DNA of 32,407 nucleotides, from assembly GCA_018401705.1 (NCBI GenBank), contig JAGYKL010000032.1, positions 1 to 32,407 of the forward strand, given 5' to 3'. Positions 17,160 through 24,922 of the stretch are shown here, piece by piece. Position numbers and translations under genes: made by a program. Source of the stretch: Bacteroidia bacterium. GTDB taxonomy: Bacteria > Bacteroidota > Bacteroidia > M30B66. The notes under the pieces are model-generated. The model did not search any database. It saw only the letters and a program-made list of their open reading frames with translations, and was not told the DNA's origin. Numbering within the stretch: the first letter of the stretch is position 1; every line of letters begins with the position of its first letter.

Positions 17160-18275
17160 GTGATAATTGCTATTCCCAAAGAAACGAAGGACAGAGAGCG
17201 AAGAGTCGCTCTAAGTCCTGAAATTGCCAAAGAACTTATTGATAAAGGCTTTACCGTACATGTTGAGAAAGGCGCTGGTTTAGAATCATATTTCTCTGAT
17301 TCTTTATATCAAGATGCCGGAGCCAAAGTAATAGGTGATCGCTCTGAACTGTTTTCAAGTGCTGATGTGATTTTGATGGTAAACGCTCCATTAGAAACAG
17401 AAGTCGCTCTCATGAAAGAGAAGGCTGTTCTTATCTCATTTGTATTTGCGGCCACAGCTCCAGAAGTTATTAATGCTTGTGAAAAGGCAGGTGTTTCTGT
17501 TTTTTCAATGGATGCTATTCCTCGAATTTCTCGAGCTCAAAAAATGGATGCATTGAGTTCTCAAAGTAATCTAGCAGGCTATAAAACAGTAATACTTGCT
17601 GCAAACGCATTGGGGAAAATATTTCCCATGTTAATGACTGCAGCTGGAACTGTTAAGCCGTGCAAAGTAGTTATTATGGGCGCGGGAGTTGCAGGTTTAC
17701 AGGCAATTGCTACTGCTAAGAGACTTGGTGCTTTAGTTGAAGTAAGTGATATTAGACCCGAAACAAAAGAGCAAGTTGAATCTTTGGGCGCGAAATTTAT
17801 CGAAGTAAAAGGTGATGATAGTATTCGCACCGAAGGTGGATATGTCAAGGAAGTTTCTGCAGATTTTTTAGCGAAACAACAAGAGCTTATTGGAAAACAC
17901 GTAGCTGCTGCTGATATTGTTATTACAACAGCATTGATTCCCGGAAAGAAAGCACCTGTTTTAATTACAGAAGACATGGTTAAGTCAATGAAGATGGGCT
18001 CGGTTATAGTTGATATGGCTGTTGAACAAGGCGGTAATTGTGTATTAAGCGAGCTTAATAAAACAGCAGAAAAGTATGGTGTTACAATTATTGGTGAATC
18101 CAACCTGCCATCGCTTTTACCTATGAATGCAAGTCAACTGTATGCTAGAAATATTAGCACATTTTTGTTGCACTTAGCTGATAAAGATGGCTTTAAATGG
18201 GAAATGGATGAAGAAATTACCAAAGGCTCACTGCTGCTTCATCAAGGGAAAAGAGTTCACCCAACAGTAAGTTAA
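17160..18275 (+). CDS. pntAA: NAD(P) transhydrogenase subunit alpha part 1 (domain I)
   Basis: The NAD(H)-binding dI component of the proton-translocating transhydrogenase, which uses the proton gradient to drive hydride transfer from NADH to NADP+. The start GTG 17160 gives 371 residues and the family's usual opening I-I-A-I-P-K-E-T-K-D-R-E-R-R-V-A-L-S-P. The substrate motif R-I-S-R-A-Q is at about 122-127. The Rossmann motif GAGVAGLQAIATAKRLGA is at 174-191, with the ribose-binding Asp (V-S-D-I-R-P) near 197. Another GTG in frame at 17142 adds six residues but overlaps the -7 box. The protein is soluble and docks on dII/dIII encoded by the next two genes; the alpha chain is split into two genes here, as in Rhodospirillum-type systems. 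Confidence 0.96.
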   Translation: MIIAIPKETKDRERRVALSPEIAKELIDKGFTVHVEKGAGLESYFSDSLYQDAGAKVIGDRSELFSSADVILMVNAPLETEVALMKEKAVLISFVFAATAPEVINACEKAGVSVFSMDAIPRISRAQKMDALSSQSNLAGYKTVILAANALGKIFPMLMTAAGTVKPCKVVIMGAGVAGLQAIATAKRLGALVEVSDIRPETKEQVESLGAKFIEVKGDDSIRTEGGYVKEVSADFLAKQQELIGKHVAAADIVITTALIPGKKAPVLITEDMVKSMKMGSVIVDMAVEQGGNCVLSELNKTAEKYGVTIIGESNLPSLLPMNASQLYARNISTFLLHLADKDGFKWEMDEEITKGSLLLHQGKRVHPTVS

Positions 18276-18307
18276 ATTTTAAGCTAAGCATAAATTACTT
18301 TAATATT

Positions 18308-18616
18308 ATGGAACAAGTGTTTTATTACCTGAGCGATCATATGGACATGATTTATTTCATTGTTCTATCAGTTTTTGTTGGTGTTGAAGTTATTGGCAAT
18401 GTACCAACTGTACTTCACACTCCTCTTATGTCGGGAGCTAACGCCATTCATGGTGTAGTTATAGTAGGTGCTATTTATGTTATGCTTCATTTACATGAAG
18501 ATGATTTTATGGGTATGATATTGGGGTTTTTAGCTGTTTTACTCGGCACTCTTAATGTTGTAGGAGGCTTTGTAGTGACTGACAGGATGCTCGAAATGTT
18601 TAAAAAGAAAAACTAA
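18308..18616 (+). CDS. pntAB: NAD(P) transhydrogenase subunit alpha part 2 (membrane)
   Basis: A 102-residue membrane subunit supplying the alpha-chain part of the dII proton channel. Three hydrophobic helices lie at about residues 13-32, 45-63 and 68-92, with the family motifs SGANAIHGVVIVGA and GGFVVTDRMLEMF. The length matches stand-alone PntAB proteins. It lies 32 nt after pntAA and 7 nt before pntB, so all three are one transcription unit. Confidence 0.95.
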   Translation: MEQVFYYLSDHMDMIYFIVLSVFVGVEVIGNVPTVLHTPLMSGANAIHGVVIVGAIYVMLHLHEDDFMGMILGFLAVLLGTLNVVGGFVVTDRMLEMFKKKN

Positions 18617-18623
18617 AGTTGCT

Positions 18624-20021
18624 ATGTCGTTGAATTTATCTTTACTAGAGATTTGTTATTTAATTGCATCGGTAACTTTTGTTATCGGCCTCAAGTTTAT
18701 GGGGAATCCTAAAACGGCCAGAAGAGGTAATCTTATTGGTGCCTTTGGGATGACAGTAGCAATTATTGGAACTGTTGTTTTACATGATCAAAAAGTACCG
18801 CCAATTATTTATGGATTAATTGTATTAGCCATATTCATAGGTACAATAATCGGGTGGCTGACTGCAAAGAAGGTTGCCATGACTAAGATGCCTGAGTTGG
18901 TATCATTATTTAACGGAATGGGTGGTGCTTGTGCAGCTCTGATTTCATTAATTGAGTACCCGCACATGCAGCATGAAACTGGTTCGATGGTAGCTGTATT
19001 GGCTGGTTTAGTGATTGGTTCTGTTTCGTTTTCAGGAAGTATGATTGCTTTTTTGAAGTTGAATGGAACTCTAAATAAAGCCTTAAGGATCCCTGCTTAT
19101 AACATTATCAATACCTTGATTATGGCTGGATTGTTTATCTGGGTAGTATTAATGATTATCATGCCTGGATTTGACAGTGCATTAAATCTTTATTTGTTAT
19201 TGTTTTTTGCCTTGATGTATGGGGTATTATTTGTAATTCCAATTGGAGGAGCCGATATGCCTGTGGTTATTTCGTTACTCAATTCATTTACAGGATTAGC
19301 AGCTGCTTTTGGAGGATTCTTATACGGTAATAAAGCGATGCTAACAGGTGGGATTTTAGTTGGATCAGCTGGTACACTTCTTACTCTCGTAATGTGTAAG
19401 GCTATGAATCGCCCTTTAAGTAATGTTATTTTTGGCGCCTTCGGCGGAAGTGGAGCCGATACTGGAAGTGGGGCAGAGGGCGCAGGGGGCTCTGTGAAAG
19501 ATATTTCAACGACCGATTTAGCCGTGCTGATGAATTATTCTAAGAAGGTGATCATCGTTCCTGGTTATGGATTAGCTGTTGCTCAAGCTCAACATGTAAT
19601 TCATGAGATTGAACTTCTACTTGAATCTCGAGGAGTTGATGTTAAATATGCTATACATCCAGTTGCAGGCAGAATGCCAGGTCATATGAATGTGCTCTTG
19701 GCAGAATCTAGCGTTGATTACGATAAGTTGCTTGAAATGGAGGAGATTAATCCAGAATTTTCAAGTACTGATGTTGTTCTGGTAGTAGGAGCAAATGATG
19801 TTGTTAACCCTGCTGCTAAAACTGACCCCAGCAGTCCAATTTATGGAATGCCAATCTTGGAAGTAAATCAGGCTGCGCATATTATTGTTAACAAGCGTTC
19901 TATGAACGCTGGATATGCTGGTATAGATAATCCTTTGTTTTATGACCCTAAAACGAGTATGCTTTTTGGAGATGCTAAAACTGTATTAACCGCATTAGCG
20001 AATGAACTAAAAGCGCTTTAA
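18624..20021 (+). CDS. pntB: NAD(P) transhydrogenase subunit beta
   Basis: A 465-residue subunit. Residues 1 to about 270 carry eight to nine transmembrane helices of the dII channel, including the conserved NGMGGACAALIS segment near residue 97. A glycine-rich linker (GSGADTGSGAEGAG) leads to the C-terminal NADP(H)-binding domain dIII, with V-P-G-Y-G-L-A-V-A-Q-A-Q, GRMPGHMNVLLAE, VGANDVVNPAA and the NADP-loop region N-K-R-S-M-N-A-G-Y-A-G-I-D-N. The complex sits in the inner membrane and supplies NADPH for biosynthesis and for thioredoxin reduction (trxB is nearby). It is the last gene of the pnt operon; a new promoter candidate follows. Confidence 0.97.
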   Translation: MSLNLSLLEICYLIASVTFVIGLKFMGNPKTARRGNLIGAFGMTVAIIGTVVLHDQKVPPIIYGLIVLAIFIGTIIGWLTAKKVAMTKMPELVSLFNGMGGACAALISLIEYPHMQHETGSMVAVLAGLVIGSVSFSGSMIAFLKLNGTLNKALRIPAYNIINTLIMAGLFIWVVLMIIMPGFDSALNLYLLLFFALMYGVLFVIPIGGADMPVVISLLNSFTGLAAAFGGFLYGNKAMLTGGILVGSAGTLLTLVMCKAMNRPLSNVIFGAFGGSGADTGSGAEGAGGSVKDISTTDLAVLMNYSKKVIIVPGYGLAVAQAQHVIHEIELLLESRGVDVKYAIHPVAGRMPGHMNVLLAESSVDYDKLLEMEEINPEFSSTDVVLVVGANDVVNPAAKTDPSSPIYGMPILEVNQAAHIIVNKRSMNAGYAGIDNPLFYDPKTSMLFGDAKTVLTALANELKAL

Positions 20022-20051
20022 AGAGGCAAAAAATACTCCTTTAGGGTTAGC

Positions 20052-20080
20052 TTTGTTTACTCTTGTAGGTTTTAACTTGC
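20052..20080 (+). promoter_or_regulatory. Candidate promoter of the PAS-LuxR gene
   Basis: TTTG at 20052-20055 is followed after 17 nt by TAACTTGC at 20073-20080, one base short of the TAnnTTTG consensus. The spacing is right, and the gene starts 18 nt later at 20098. Readthrough from pntB is also possible, since I see no terminator between them. Confidence 0.35.
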
Positions 20081-20097
20081 AGCCAAAATGAAGGGGT

Positions 20098-20904
20098 ATG
20101 TTCATTAATGATAAACAATCTGCTGAATCGAGCCGTAATTCAAGTAGCTCCGCAGAGGATTTAGCCAAAGTTATTGCTACTTTTAAAAAACTTCAGTTGA
20201 ATAGGGCTGTGCCTGAATTCATTGAGGAAAACGGTTTAGAGTTAAAGCTCTTTGATGCTTTAGATATTGGTGTTTACATAATTGATTATAGCTCAGGTAA
20301 GTATGTTTATGTTAATGAGTCTTTTGCTAAGATTTTGGGGCTTTCAAAACACGATATCTTAGATCAACATATTTCTGTTTTGTCGGGTTCTGTTCATGCT
20401 GCCGATTTTGATTCACTAATAAGTGTGATGATAAAAACTGGGGAGTTCATCCGCAAAATTCCCAAGCCGGACAGAAATAAAATCAACTTCAAGGTTTTTT
20501 ATAGAATAAAAAAAGGGAATGGGAGCTCCTGCTGGTGCATGCAGAGCAATAAAATAATTGAGGATTTTACTTCTGATGCCAAAATAGATATTGGCACAAT
20601 AAATTGTTTACCTGAGCATCATTCGGTAGATCGAGTTGCTGCATATCTTAAAATAGGGATTAAAAACATTGAAATTTTACCTGGTAATGAAGAAGTAAAT
20701 CCTCTTAGTGCTCTTAGCAAAAGAGAAAGAGAGGTTTTAAATTTAGTTGGCAAAGGTTTTAGCTCAAGAGAGATATCAGAGAAGCTAAAGTTGAGTGAGG
20801 AGACTATTAAGATTCATAGAAAGAGAGTACTTAGGAAGTTAAAAGTAAACTCATCTATTCATGCAATCAGGATTTTACAGAAGTATGGTCGAAGCTATAC
20901 ATAA
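20098..20904 (+). CDS. PAS domain LuxR-type transcriptional regulator
   Basis: A 268-residue regulator. A PAS sensor domain covers about residues 50-165 (FDALDIGVYIIDYSSGKYVY, N-E-S-F-A-K-I-L-G). A LuxR/GerE helix-turn-helix covers 203-262 (LSKREREVLNLVGKGFSS, then R-E-I-S-E-K-L, S-E-E-T-I-K-I-H-R-K-R-V). There is no receiver domain and no membrane segment, so it probably senses a small ligand or redox state in the cytoplasm and binds DNA as a dimer. The PAS domain shows no clear haem or flavin ligand motif. It lies 76 nt after pntB and could respond to the same physiology, but that link is only positional. Its 3' end overlaps the convergent membrane-protein gene by 38 nt. Confidence 0.88.
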   Translation: MFINDKQSAESSRNSSSSAEDLAKVIATFKKLQLNRAVPEFIEENGLELKLFDALDIGVYIIDYSSGKYVYVNESFAKILGLSKHDILDQHISVLSGSVHAADFDSLISVMIKTGEFIRKIPKPDRNKINFKVFYRIKKGNGSSCWCMQSNKIIEDFTSDAKIDIGTINCLPEHHSVDRVAAYLKIGIKNIEILPGNEEVNPLSALSKREREVLNLVGKGFSSREISEKLKLSEETIKIHRKRVLRKLKVNSSIHAIRILQKYGRSYT

Positions 20905-22255
20905 TGCACGCATTTAGCTTCTTAAATAATTTATTATCCCAAATGAATTTGGGGAAAGTAATATCATAAAGGCATACCGCAAAATATGCTGGTAATAAAG
21001 CAGTTTTATAGCGCATTATACCTCCTGCAACAGGAGTCGTGTAACCAATTATAAATGACAAACCAATAACATAAACTGAAAGAGCTATTATCAATGAATC
21101 AGGTTTTCTCTTTTTTGATAATGAAATAATAAGAGGGAAAAGCATTATCAATAAAAATAAGTTTTCTAATGAAGAAATCTTTACAAGGATAGAATCTGAC
21201 TTCTCAGTGATGAAGGGGCGGTATAGTGCAGCGAAAATTGCCTTTGGCGACTCTTGTATTAAACCTGGCAGTCCTCTGTCAATTAAGTCTTCAAAAGTCA
21301 GCTGTTTTGCTTCTCCAAAAATTGCGGCTTTAAGCGCTTCTTCTCTTTTATTATTGAGGATGCTTACGGCATCAAGTTTATAGCTCACATATGGTGCAAC
21401 AAAAAGTAAGACGAGTGTTAAAATTCCTAATGACACAAAAGCAATTCGCTTTTTGATTTTATCCTTTATTTCTATTGTTCCATAAACGAATGCAGCGGCT
21501 AGGAAAGCAATCAATACGTAGTATTTAGTATACAAAACAATAATTGTACATATGCTAAATAATATGGCCATCAATATGGTTCTACTTTTTGACTTATTAA
21601 TGAAGCGATATAGATAAATAAAAAGCAAACTTGTTGCTGCTAATGTGAGTGTGTCTTTTAGAGGCGCGCTGCACCAAAGTAATACAGTTGGGAATAACAG
21701 GGTTAAAATTGAAATTGCTAATAATGACGATGGTTTAAAAGACTTGAATAGGTTAAGAAAAGCAATACAACAAATTAAACTTAACCAACTAAAATATAAT
21801 ACGTGTGTGTAAATATTTCCCAAACTTATTGGCATTAATAAAGCATTAATTCTAGTAATAATTCTATTAGATTGAAATAAATTATAATTCTGTGTTTGAG
21901 TAAATTCAAGCCATTCGGTGCTTTGAGGATCCCAGTTTTTCATGTTTGAAGTGTACTTTAGCAAGCGAGGATCTTGTTCATCAATGCCAAACAAAAGTTT
22001 GAAATACGAGCTCGGGTCTTCTGGCAATGCTTCAGCAATCACAGCTGCATCATCGAAAAATTTATAGATATCAGCAGAACTTCTTTCGGTATAATAGTAA
22101 GTATAAATTAGCACTAAGCCCGAACCAAATAAAACTTTAACCGCAAAAACGAAAAGTATGAATGGTTTGCGTAAAAATGAATCTTTAATCCAGCTTATCC
22201 TCAGTGTAATTAAGGATAATACGAAAAGTGTTAGGACAAATATTAGCCACGACAT
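20867..22255 (-). CDS. Polytopic membrane protein, possibly GT-C-like
   Basis: A 462-residue integral membrane protein with roughly ten hydrophobic helices spread along its length. Between helix 2 and the next lies a long non-cytoplasmic-looking loop (about residues 60-125) rich in acidic and aromatic residues (Y-K-F-F-D-D-A-A, D-E-Q-D-P-R-L-L). A second soluble loop is at about 300-345. The layout, with acidic residues in the first loop, resembles GT-C glycosyltransferases and O-antigen polymerase-type proteins, but I see no diagnostic motif. The start ATG 22255 opens straight into a helix. The 3' end overlaps the convergent PAS-LuxR gene by 38 nt. Function unknown; a role in surface glycan synthesis is a guess from topology. 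Confidence 0.75.
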   Translation of the reverse strand: MSWLIFVLTLFVLSLITLRISWIKDSFLRKPFILFVFAVKVLFGSGLVLIYTYYYTERSSADIYKFFDDAAVIAEALPEDPSSYFKLLFGIDEQDPRLLKYTSNMKNWDPQSTEWLEFTQTQNYNLFQSNRIITRINALLMPISLGNIYTHVLYFSWLSLICCIAFLNLFKSFKPSSLLAISILTLLFPTVLLWCSAPLKDTLTLAATSLLFIYLYRFINKSKSRTILMAILFSICTIIVLYTKYYVLIAFLAAAFVYGTIEIKDKIKKRIAFVSLGILTLVLLFVAPYVSYKLDAVSILNNKREEALKAAIFGEAKQLTFEDLIDRGLPGLIQESPKAIFAALYRPFITEKSDSILVKISSLENLFLLIMLFPLIISLSKKRKPDSLIIALSVYVIGLSFIIGYTTPVAGGIMRYKTALLPAYFAVCLYDITFPKFIWDNKLFKKLNACIMYSFDHTSVKS

Positions 22256-22350
22256 TCAGCGAATATAATCATTGATTTTATCAATTATAGGAACTCGTTC
22301 AAATTCTCTTCTTTGTTATCCATTCAGTATATTTACGAAGGTTCTGAGAT

Positions 22351-22381
22351 AAAAAAAGCCCCCTAATTTGACTTAGGAGGC
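22351..22381 (-). terminator. Rho-independent terminator after the oxoamine synthase gene
   Basis: On the minus strand the sequence forms a 9-bp stem, GCCTCCTAA with TTAGGGGGC (one T-G wobble), a 6-nt loop, then seven T residues (22357-22351). It lies 20 bp beyond the stop at 22402. It is a textbook intrinsic terminator and isolates that gene from the membrane-protein gene. Confidence 0.85.
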
Positions 22382-22401
22382 CTTCTTGAAATTCATTGTA
22401 C

Positions 22402-23643
22402 TTAAACTACTTTTTCCATCGCTCTCTCATAATGACCAGCTTTTAGCTTGTCCTTAATACTTGAGAAAGCTTTAATTGTATATTCAACATCATCTAAAGT
22501 ATGCACAGCAGTTGGAATTAATCTAAGCATAATAACTCCTTTAGGCACAACTGGGTAAACCACCATCGAGCAGAAAATATTGAAGTTTTCTCTTAAATCA
22601 TAAATCAAGTTGGCAGCTTCTGGAATTGAACCATTTAAGAATACAGGCGTTACAGGCGATTGTGTATTACCAATATCAAATCCTTCTTTCTTAAGAGCAC
22701 TTTGAAGAGCATTTACAATTTTCCAAAGATTATCCTTTAGTTCAGGTTGCGTTTGGAGTAGTTCTAAGCGCTTTAATGCACCCACAACAAGAGGCATTGG
22801 AAGAGCCTTAGCAAATATTTGAGATCTCATATTGTATCTCAAAAACTCAATTACCTGCGCATCTCCAGCTATAAACCCACCAATAAGTGCCATGGACTTT
22901 GCAAATGTTCCAAAGTAAATATCCACACCGTCCATGCAATTCTGCTCTTCAGAAGCACCTGCGCCAGTTTTACCCATGGTTCCAAAACCATGAGCATCGT
23001 CAACAAGCAAACGAAACTGGAACTTTTTCTTTAGTTCAACAATCTCAGCAAGTTTACCTTGATCACCGCTCATTCCAAAAACACCTTCAGTAATAACTAG
23101 AATAGCCCCGTTGGTATCCTGAACAAGCTTAGTTGCTCTTTCTAGTTGAGTTTCGAGATTGCGTATATCATTATGAGGGTAAACAAATCGTTTGCCCATA
23201 TGCAATCTAACGCCATCAATTATACATGCGTGAGATTCTGAATCATAAACAATTACATCATGACGATCAACCAATGCATCAATCGCAGACATGATACCTT
23301 GATAACCATAATTTACCAAAATGGCATCTTCCTTTTTCTCAAATTTTGCTAGTTCAGCTTCAAGCTTTTCATGTAAGTCGGAGTTACCAGACATCATTCG
23401 AGCTCCCATTGGAAGAGCATTGCCATAATCAGCAGCTCCTTGAGCATCAGCTTTCCTTACTTCAGGATGGTTAGCTAATCCTAAATAATTGTTCAAACTC
23501 CAATTTAGAACTTCCTTGCCTCTAAATACCATGCGAGGTCCAATTTCACCTTCTAGTTTGGGAAATGTAAAATAACCGTGAACATCTTTAGCGTAAGAAC
23601 CTAATGGTCCACGATTTAGCTTGAGTTTTTCAAATAAGTCCAT
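22402..23643 (-). CDS. PLP-dependent alpha-oxoamine synthase (serine palmitoyltransferase or cysteate acyltransferase type)
   Basis: A 413-residue fold-I PLP enzyme of the family that condenses an amino acid with an acyl thioester and releases CO2 (SPT, cysteate fatty acyltransferase, KBL, BioF). The substrate loop W-S-L-N-N-Y-L-G-L is near residue 48. The ring-stacking His is in D-S-E-S-H-A-C (138). The PLP-contacting D-D-A-H-G-F-G is at 215-221. The Schiff-base Lys is in F-G-T-F-A-K-S-M (249). The opening MDLFEKLKLNRGPLGSY and the S-Q-I-F-A-K-A-L-P segment fit the enzyme Bacteroidota use for sphingolipid or sulfonolipid bases. An in-frame codon at 23676 adds 11 residues but sits on the -7 box at 23674-23681, so ATG 23643 is chosen. 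The amino-acid substrate, serine or cysteate, cannot be decided here. Monocistronic with its own terminator. Confidence 0.88.
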   Translation of the reverse strand: MDLFEKLKLNRGPLGSYAKDVHGYFTFPKLEGEIGPRMVFRGKEVLNWSLNNYLGLANHPEVRKADAQGAADYGNALPMGARMMSGNSDLHEKLEAELAKFEKKEDAILVNYGYQGIMSAIDALVDRHDVIVYDSESHACIIDGVRLHMGKRFVYPHNDIRNLETQLERATKLVQDTNGAILVITEGVFGMSGDQGKLAEIVELKKKFQFRLLVDDAHGFGTMGKTGAGASEEQNCMDGVDIYFGTFAKSMALIGGFIAGDAQVIEFLRYNMRSQIFAKALPMPLVVGALKRLELLQTQPELKDNLWKIVNALQSALKKEGFDIGNTQSPVTPVFLNGSIPEAANLIYDLRENFNIFCSMVVYPVVPKGVIMLRLIPTAVHTLDDVEYTIKAFSSIKDKLKAGHYERAMEKVV

Positions 23644-23673
23644 AGTGAACAGTGCGTGTATGCAAATTTTCCG

Positions 23674-23681
23674 CAAAAGTA
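23674..23681 (-). promoter_or_regulatory. -7 box of the oxoamine synthase gene
   Basis: The minus strand reads TACTTTTG, an exact TAnnTTTG match followed by C. It lies 30 nt from the ATG at 23643 and rules out the upstream in-frame start at 23676. No clear -33 element was found. Confidence 0.5.
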
Positions 23682-23722
23682 AGTAAAATTAACTTGGCAT
23701 ATAATAAAGTCATCAACACACG

Positions 23723-23751
23723 TTTGTTCATCATGCAGTTTCGTACTTTTG
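23723..23751 (+). promoter_or_regulatory. Promoter of the bamD operon
   Basis: TTTG at 23723-23726, 17 nt, then TACTTTTG at 23744-23751: both halves of the Bacteroidota promoter at correct spacing. The ATG of bamD is at 23757, only 5 nt after the box, so the transcript would be nearly or fully leaderless. It is divergent from the oxoamine synthase promoter 60 bp away. Confidence 0.6.
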
Positions 23752-23756
23752 CAATT

Positions 23757-24569
23757 ATGAAATTATTGTTCCAGTCTGGATTATTGTCTTTCGTTTTGCT
23801 TATAACCATTTCATCGTGTAGTAATTACCAGAAGGTTTTGAAAAGTAACGACTATGCGAAAAAATATGAAGTTGCTCTTCAATTGTACAATAAAAAAGAT
23901 TATCAGAAAGCTTATCCATTGTTAGAAGAGCTTGTTTCGGTTAAGCGAGGCACTAAAGAAGCTGAAGATATTTATTATTATTACTGCTATTGCAATTATT
24001 ACTTAGATGATCTAATAAGCGCAAGTTATCATTTTGCTCAATTCGCCAAGACTTATCCTGCAAGTGAAAAGGCTGAAGAGGCATCATACATGAATGCTTA
24101 TTGTTACTACTTAGGCTCTCCTGTTTATTCATTAGATCAGAGTAATAGTTATCGTGCTATAGAAGAGCTACAAGTTTTTATTAATAAGTACCCTAACAGT
24201 GCGAGAATATCTGAATGCAATGAACTTATAGATAAACTCAGGGCCAAGCTTGAAGTGAAGTCTTATGAGAAGGGAATGCTGTATTTTAAGATGTCAGATT
24301 ATAAAGCAGCTATCGTTTCTCTAAATAATACACTCAAGGATTTTCCGATGACTGAATACAAGGAAACTATCCTGTTTACTATAGTTAAAGCTAATTTCTT
24401 ATTGGCTCAAAATAGTTATGAAAATAAGAAAGCTGAAAGGTATAAGGCAACAATTGATGCCTATAACATATTTATTGATAAATTTGCCGACGGAAAATAT
24501 GCAAAAGAAGCTAATTCGATTGTTGAAAAAGCGAGAGAAAAGTATTCTATGTATACTTCTACAAATTAA
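23757..24569 (+). CDS. bamD: Outer-membrane assembly lipoprotein BamD
   Basis: A 270-residue lipoprotein of the BAM complex, which folds beta-barrels such as the two receptors in this window into the outer membrane. The signal peptide ends in the lipobox T-I-S-S-C with Cys21. TPR-type helical pairs follow (Y-E-V-A-L-Q-L-Y-N-K-K-D-Y-Q-K-A-Y, A-S-Y-H-F-A-Q-F-A-K-T-Y-P, A-I-E-E-L-Q-V-F-I-N-K-Y-P-N), the arrangement of BamD/YfiO. The frame is open from 23652, but the added 35 residues contain the promoter; ATG 23757 starts the signal peptide exactly. First gene of bamD-rpoZ-coaBC-porD, an order I recall from other Bacteroidota. Confidence 0.93.
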   Translation: MKLLFQSGLLSFVLLITISSCSNYQKVLKSNDYAKKYEVALQLYNKKDYQKAYPLLEELVSVKRGTKEAEDIYYYYCYCNYYLDDLISASYHFAQFAKTYPASEKAEEASYMNAYCYYLGSPVYSLDQSNSYRAIEELQVFINKYPNSARISECNELIDKLRAKLEVKSYEKGMLYFKMSDYKAAIVSLNNTLKDFPMTEYKETILFTIVKANFLLAQNSYENKKAERYKATIDAYNIFIDKFADGKYAKEANSIVEKAREKYSMYTSTN

Positions 24570-24574
24570 AAACG

Positions 24575-24588
24575 AGAATTCGAATTCT
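24575..24588. repeat. Perfect 14-bp palindrome between bamD and rpoZ
   Basis: AGAATTCGAATTCT is its own reverse complement and fills most of the 24-nt gap between the bamD stop and the rpoZ ATG. As DNA it could bind a dimeric regulator; as RNA it could form a weak hairpin just before the rpoZ start. No T tract follows, so it is not a terminator. Confidence 0.55.
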
Positions 24589-24593
24589 ATTAT

Positions 24594-24914
24594 ATGCCTG
24601 CAGAAAACACAACAGTAACAAGAGACCTTCGCTACATGGAAGGTTCTACAGAAAACATTTATGAGTCAATCGCGATCATTGCTAAAAGAGCAAATCAGAT
24701 TAGCCTTAATGTAAAAGAAGAACTTAATGCAAAGCTTCAAGAATTTGCTACTTCTAGCGATAATCTAGAAGAAATTTTTGAAAATCGTGAGCAGATTGAA
24801 ATTTCAAAGCACTATGAGCGTCAGCCTAAGCCAAGTCTAGTTGCAATACACGACTTTCAGGAAGGAAAAGTTTATTTCCGCAATCCAGCAAAAGAGGGCG
24901 AAGAAGAAAAATAA
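24594..24914 (+). CDS. rpoZ: RNA polymerase omega subunit (Bacteroidota RpoZ)
   Basis: A 106-residue protein of the Rpb6/omega family in its Bacteroidota form. The core is Y-E-S-I-A-I-I-A-K-R-A-N-Q-I, then L-N-A-K-L-Q-E-F-A-T-S-S-D-N-L-E and F-E-N-R-E-Q-I-E-I-S-K-H-Y-E-R, with the closing P-K-P-S-L-V-A-I-H-D-F and an acidic tail. Omega helps assemble and stabilise the beta' subunit. Family members in this phylum are about this size and diverge strongly from E. coli omega, so simple similarity searches may miss them. It lies 24 nt after bamD and 8 nt before coaBC. Confidence 0.9.
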   Translation: MPAENTTVTRDLRYMEGSTENIYESIAIIAKRANQISLNVKEELNAKLQEFATSSDNLEEIFENREQIEISKHYERQPKPSLVAIHDFQEGKVYFRNPAKEGEEEK

Positions 24915-24922
24915 CGGTTCAC

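Noticed and set aside
17579-18103. Long minus-strand frame of 174 codons
   Set aside because: It is antisense to the conserved core of pntAA, low in complexity and without any family signature.
23652-23756. 35-residue N-terminal extension of BamD
   Set aside because: It would place coding sequence over both promoters; the lipoprotein signal peptide begins exactly at ATG 23757.
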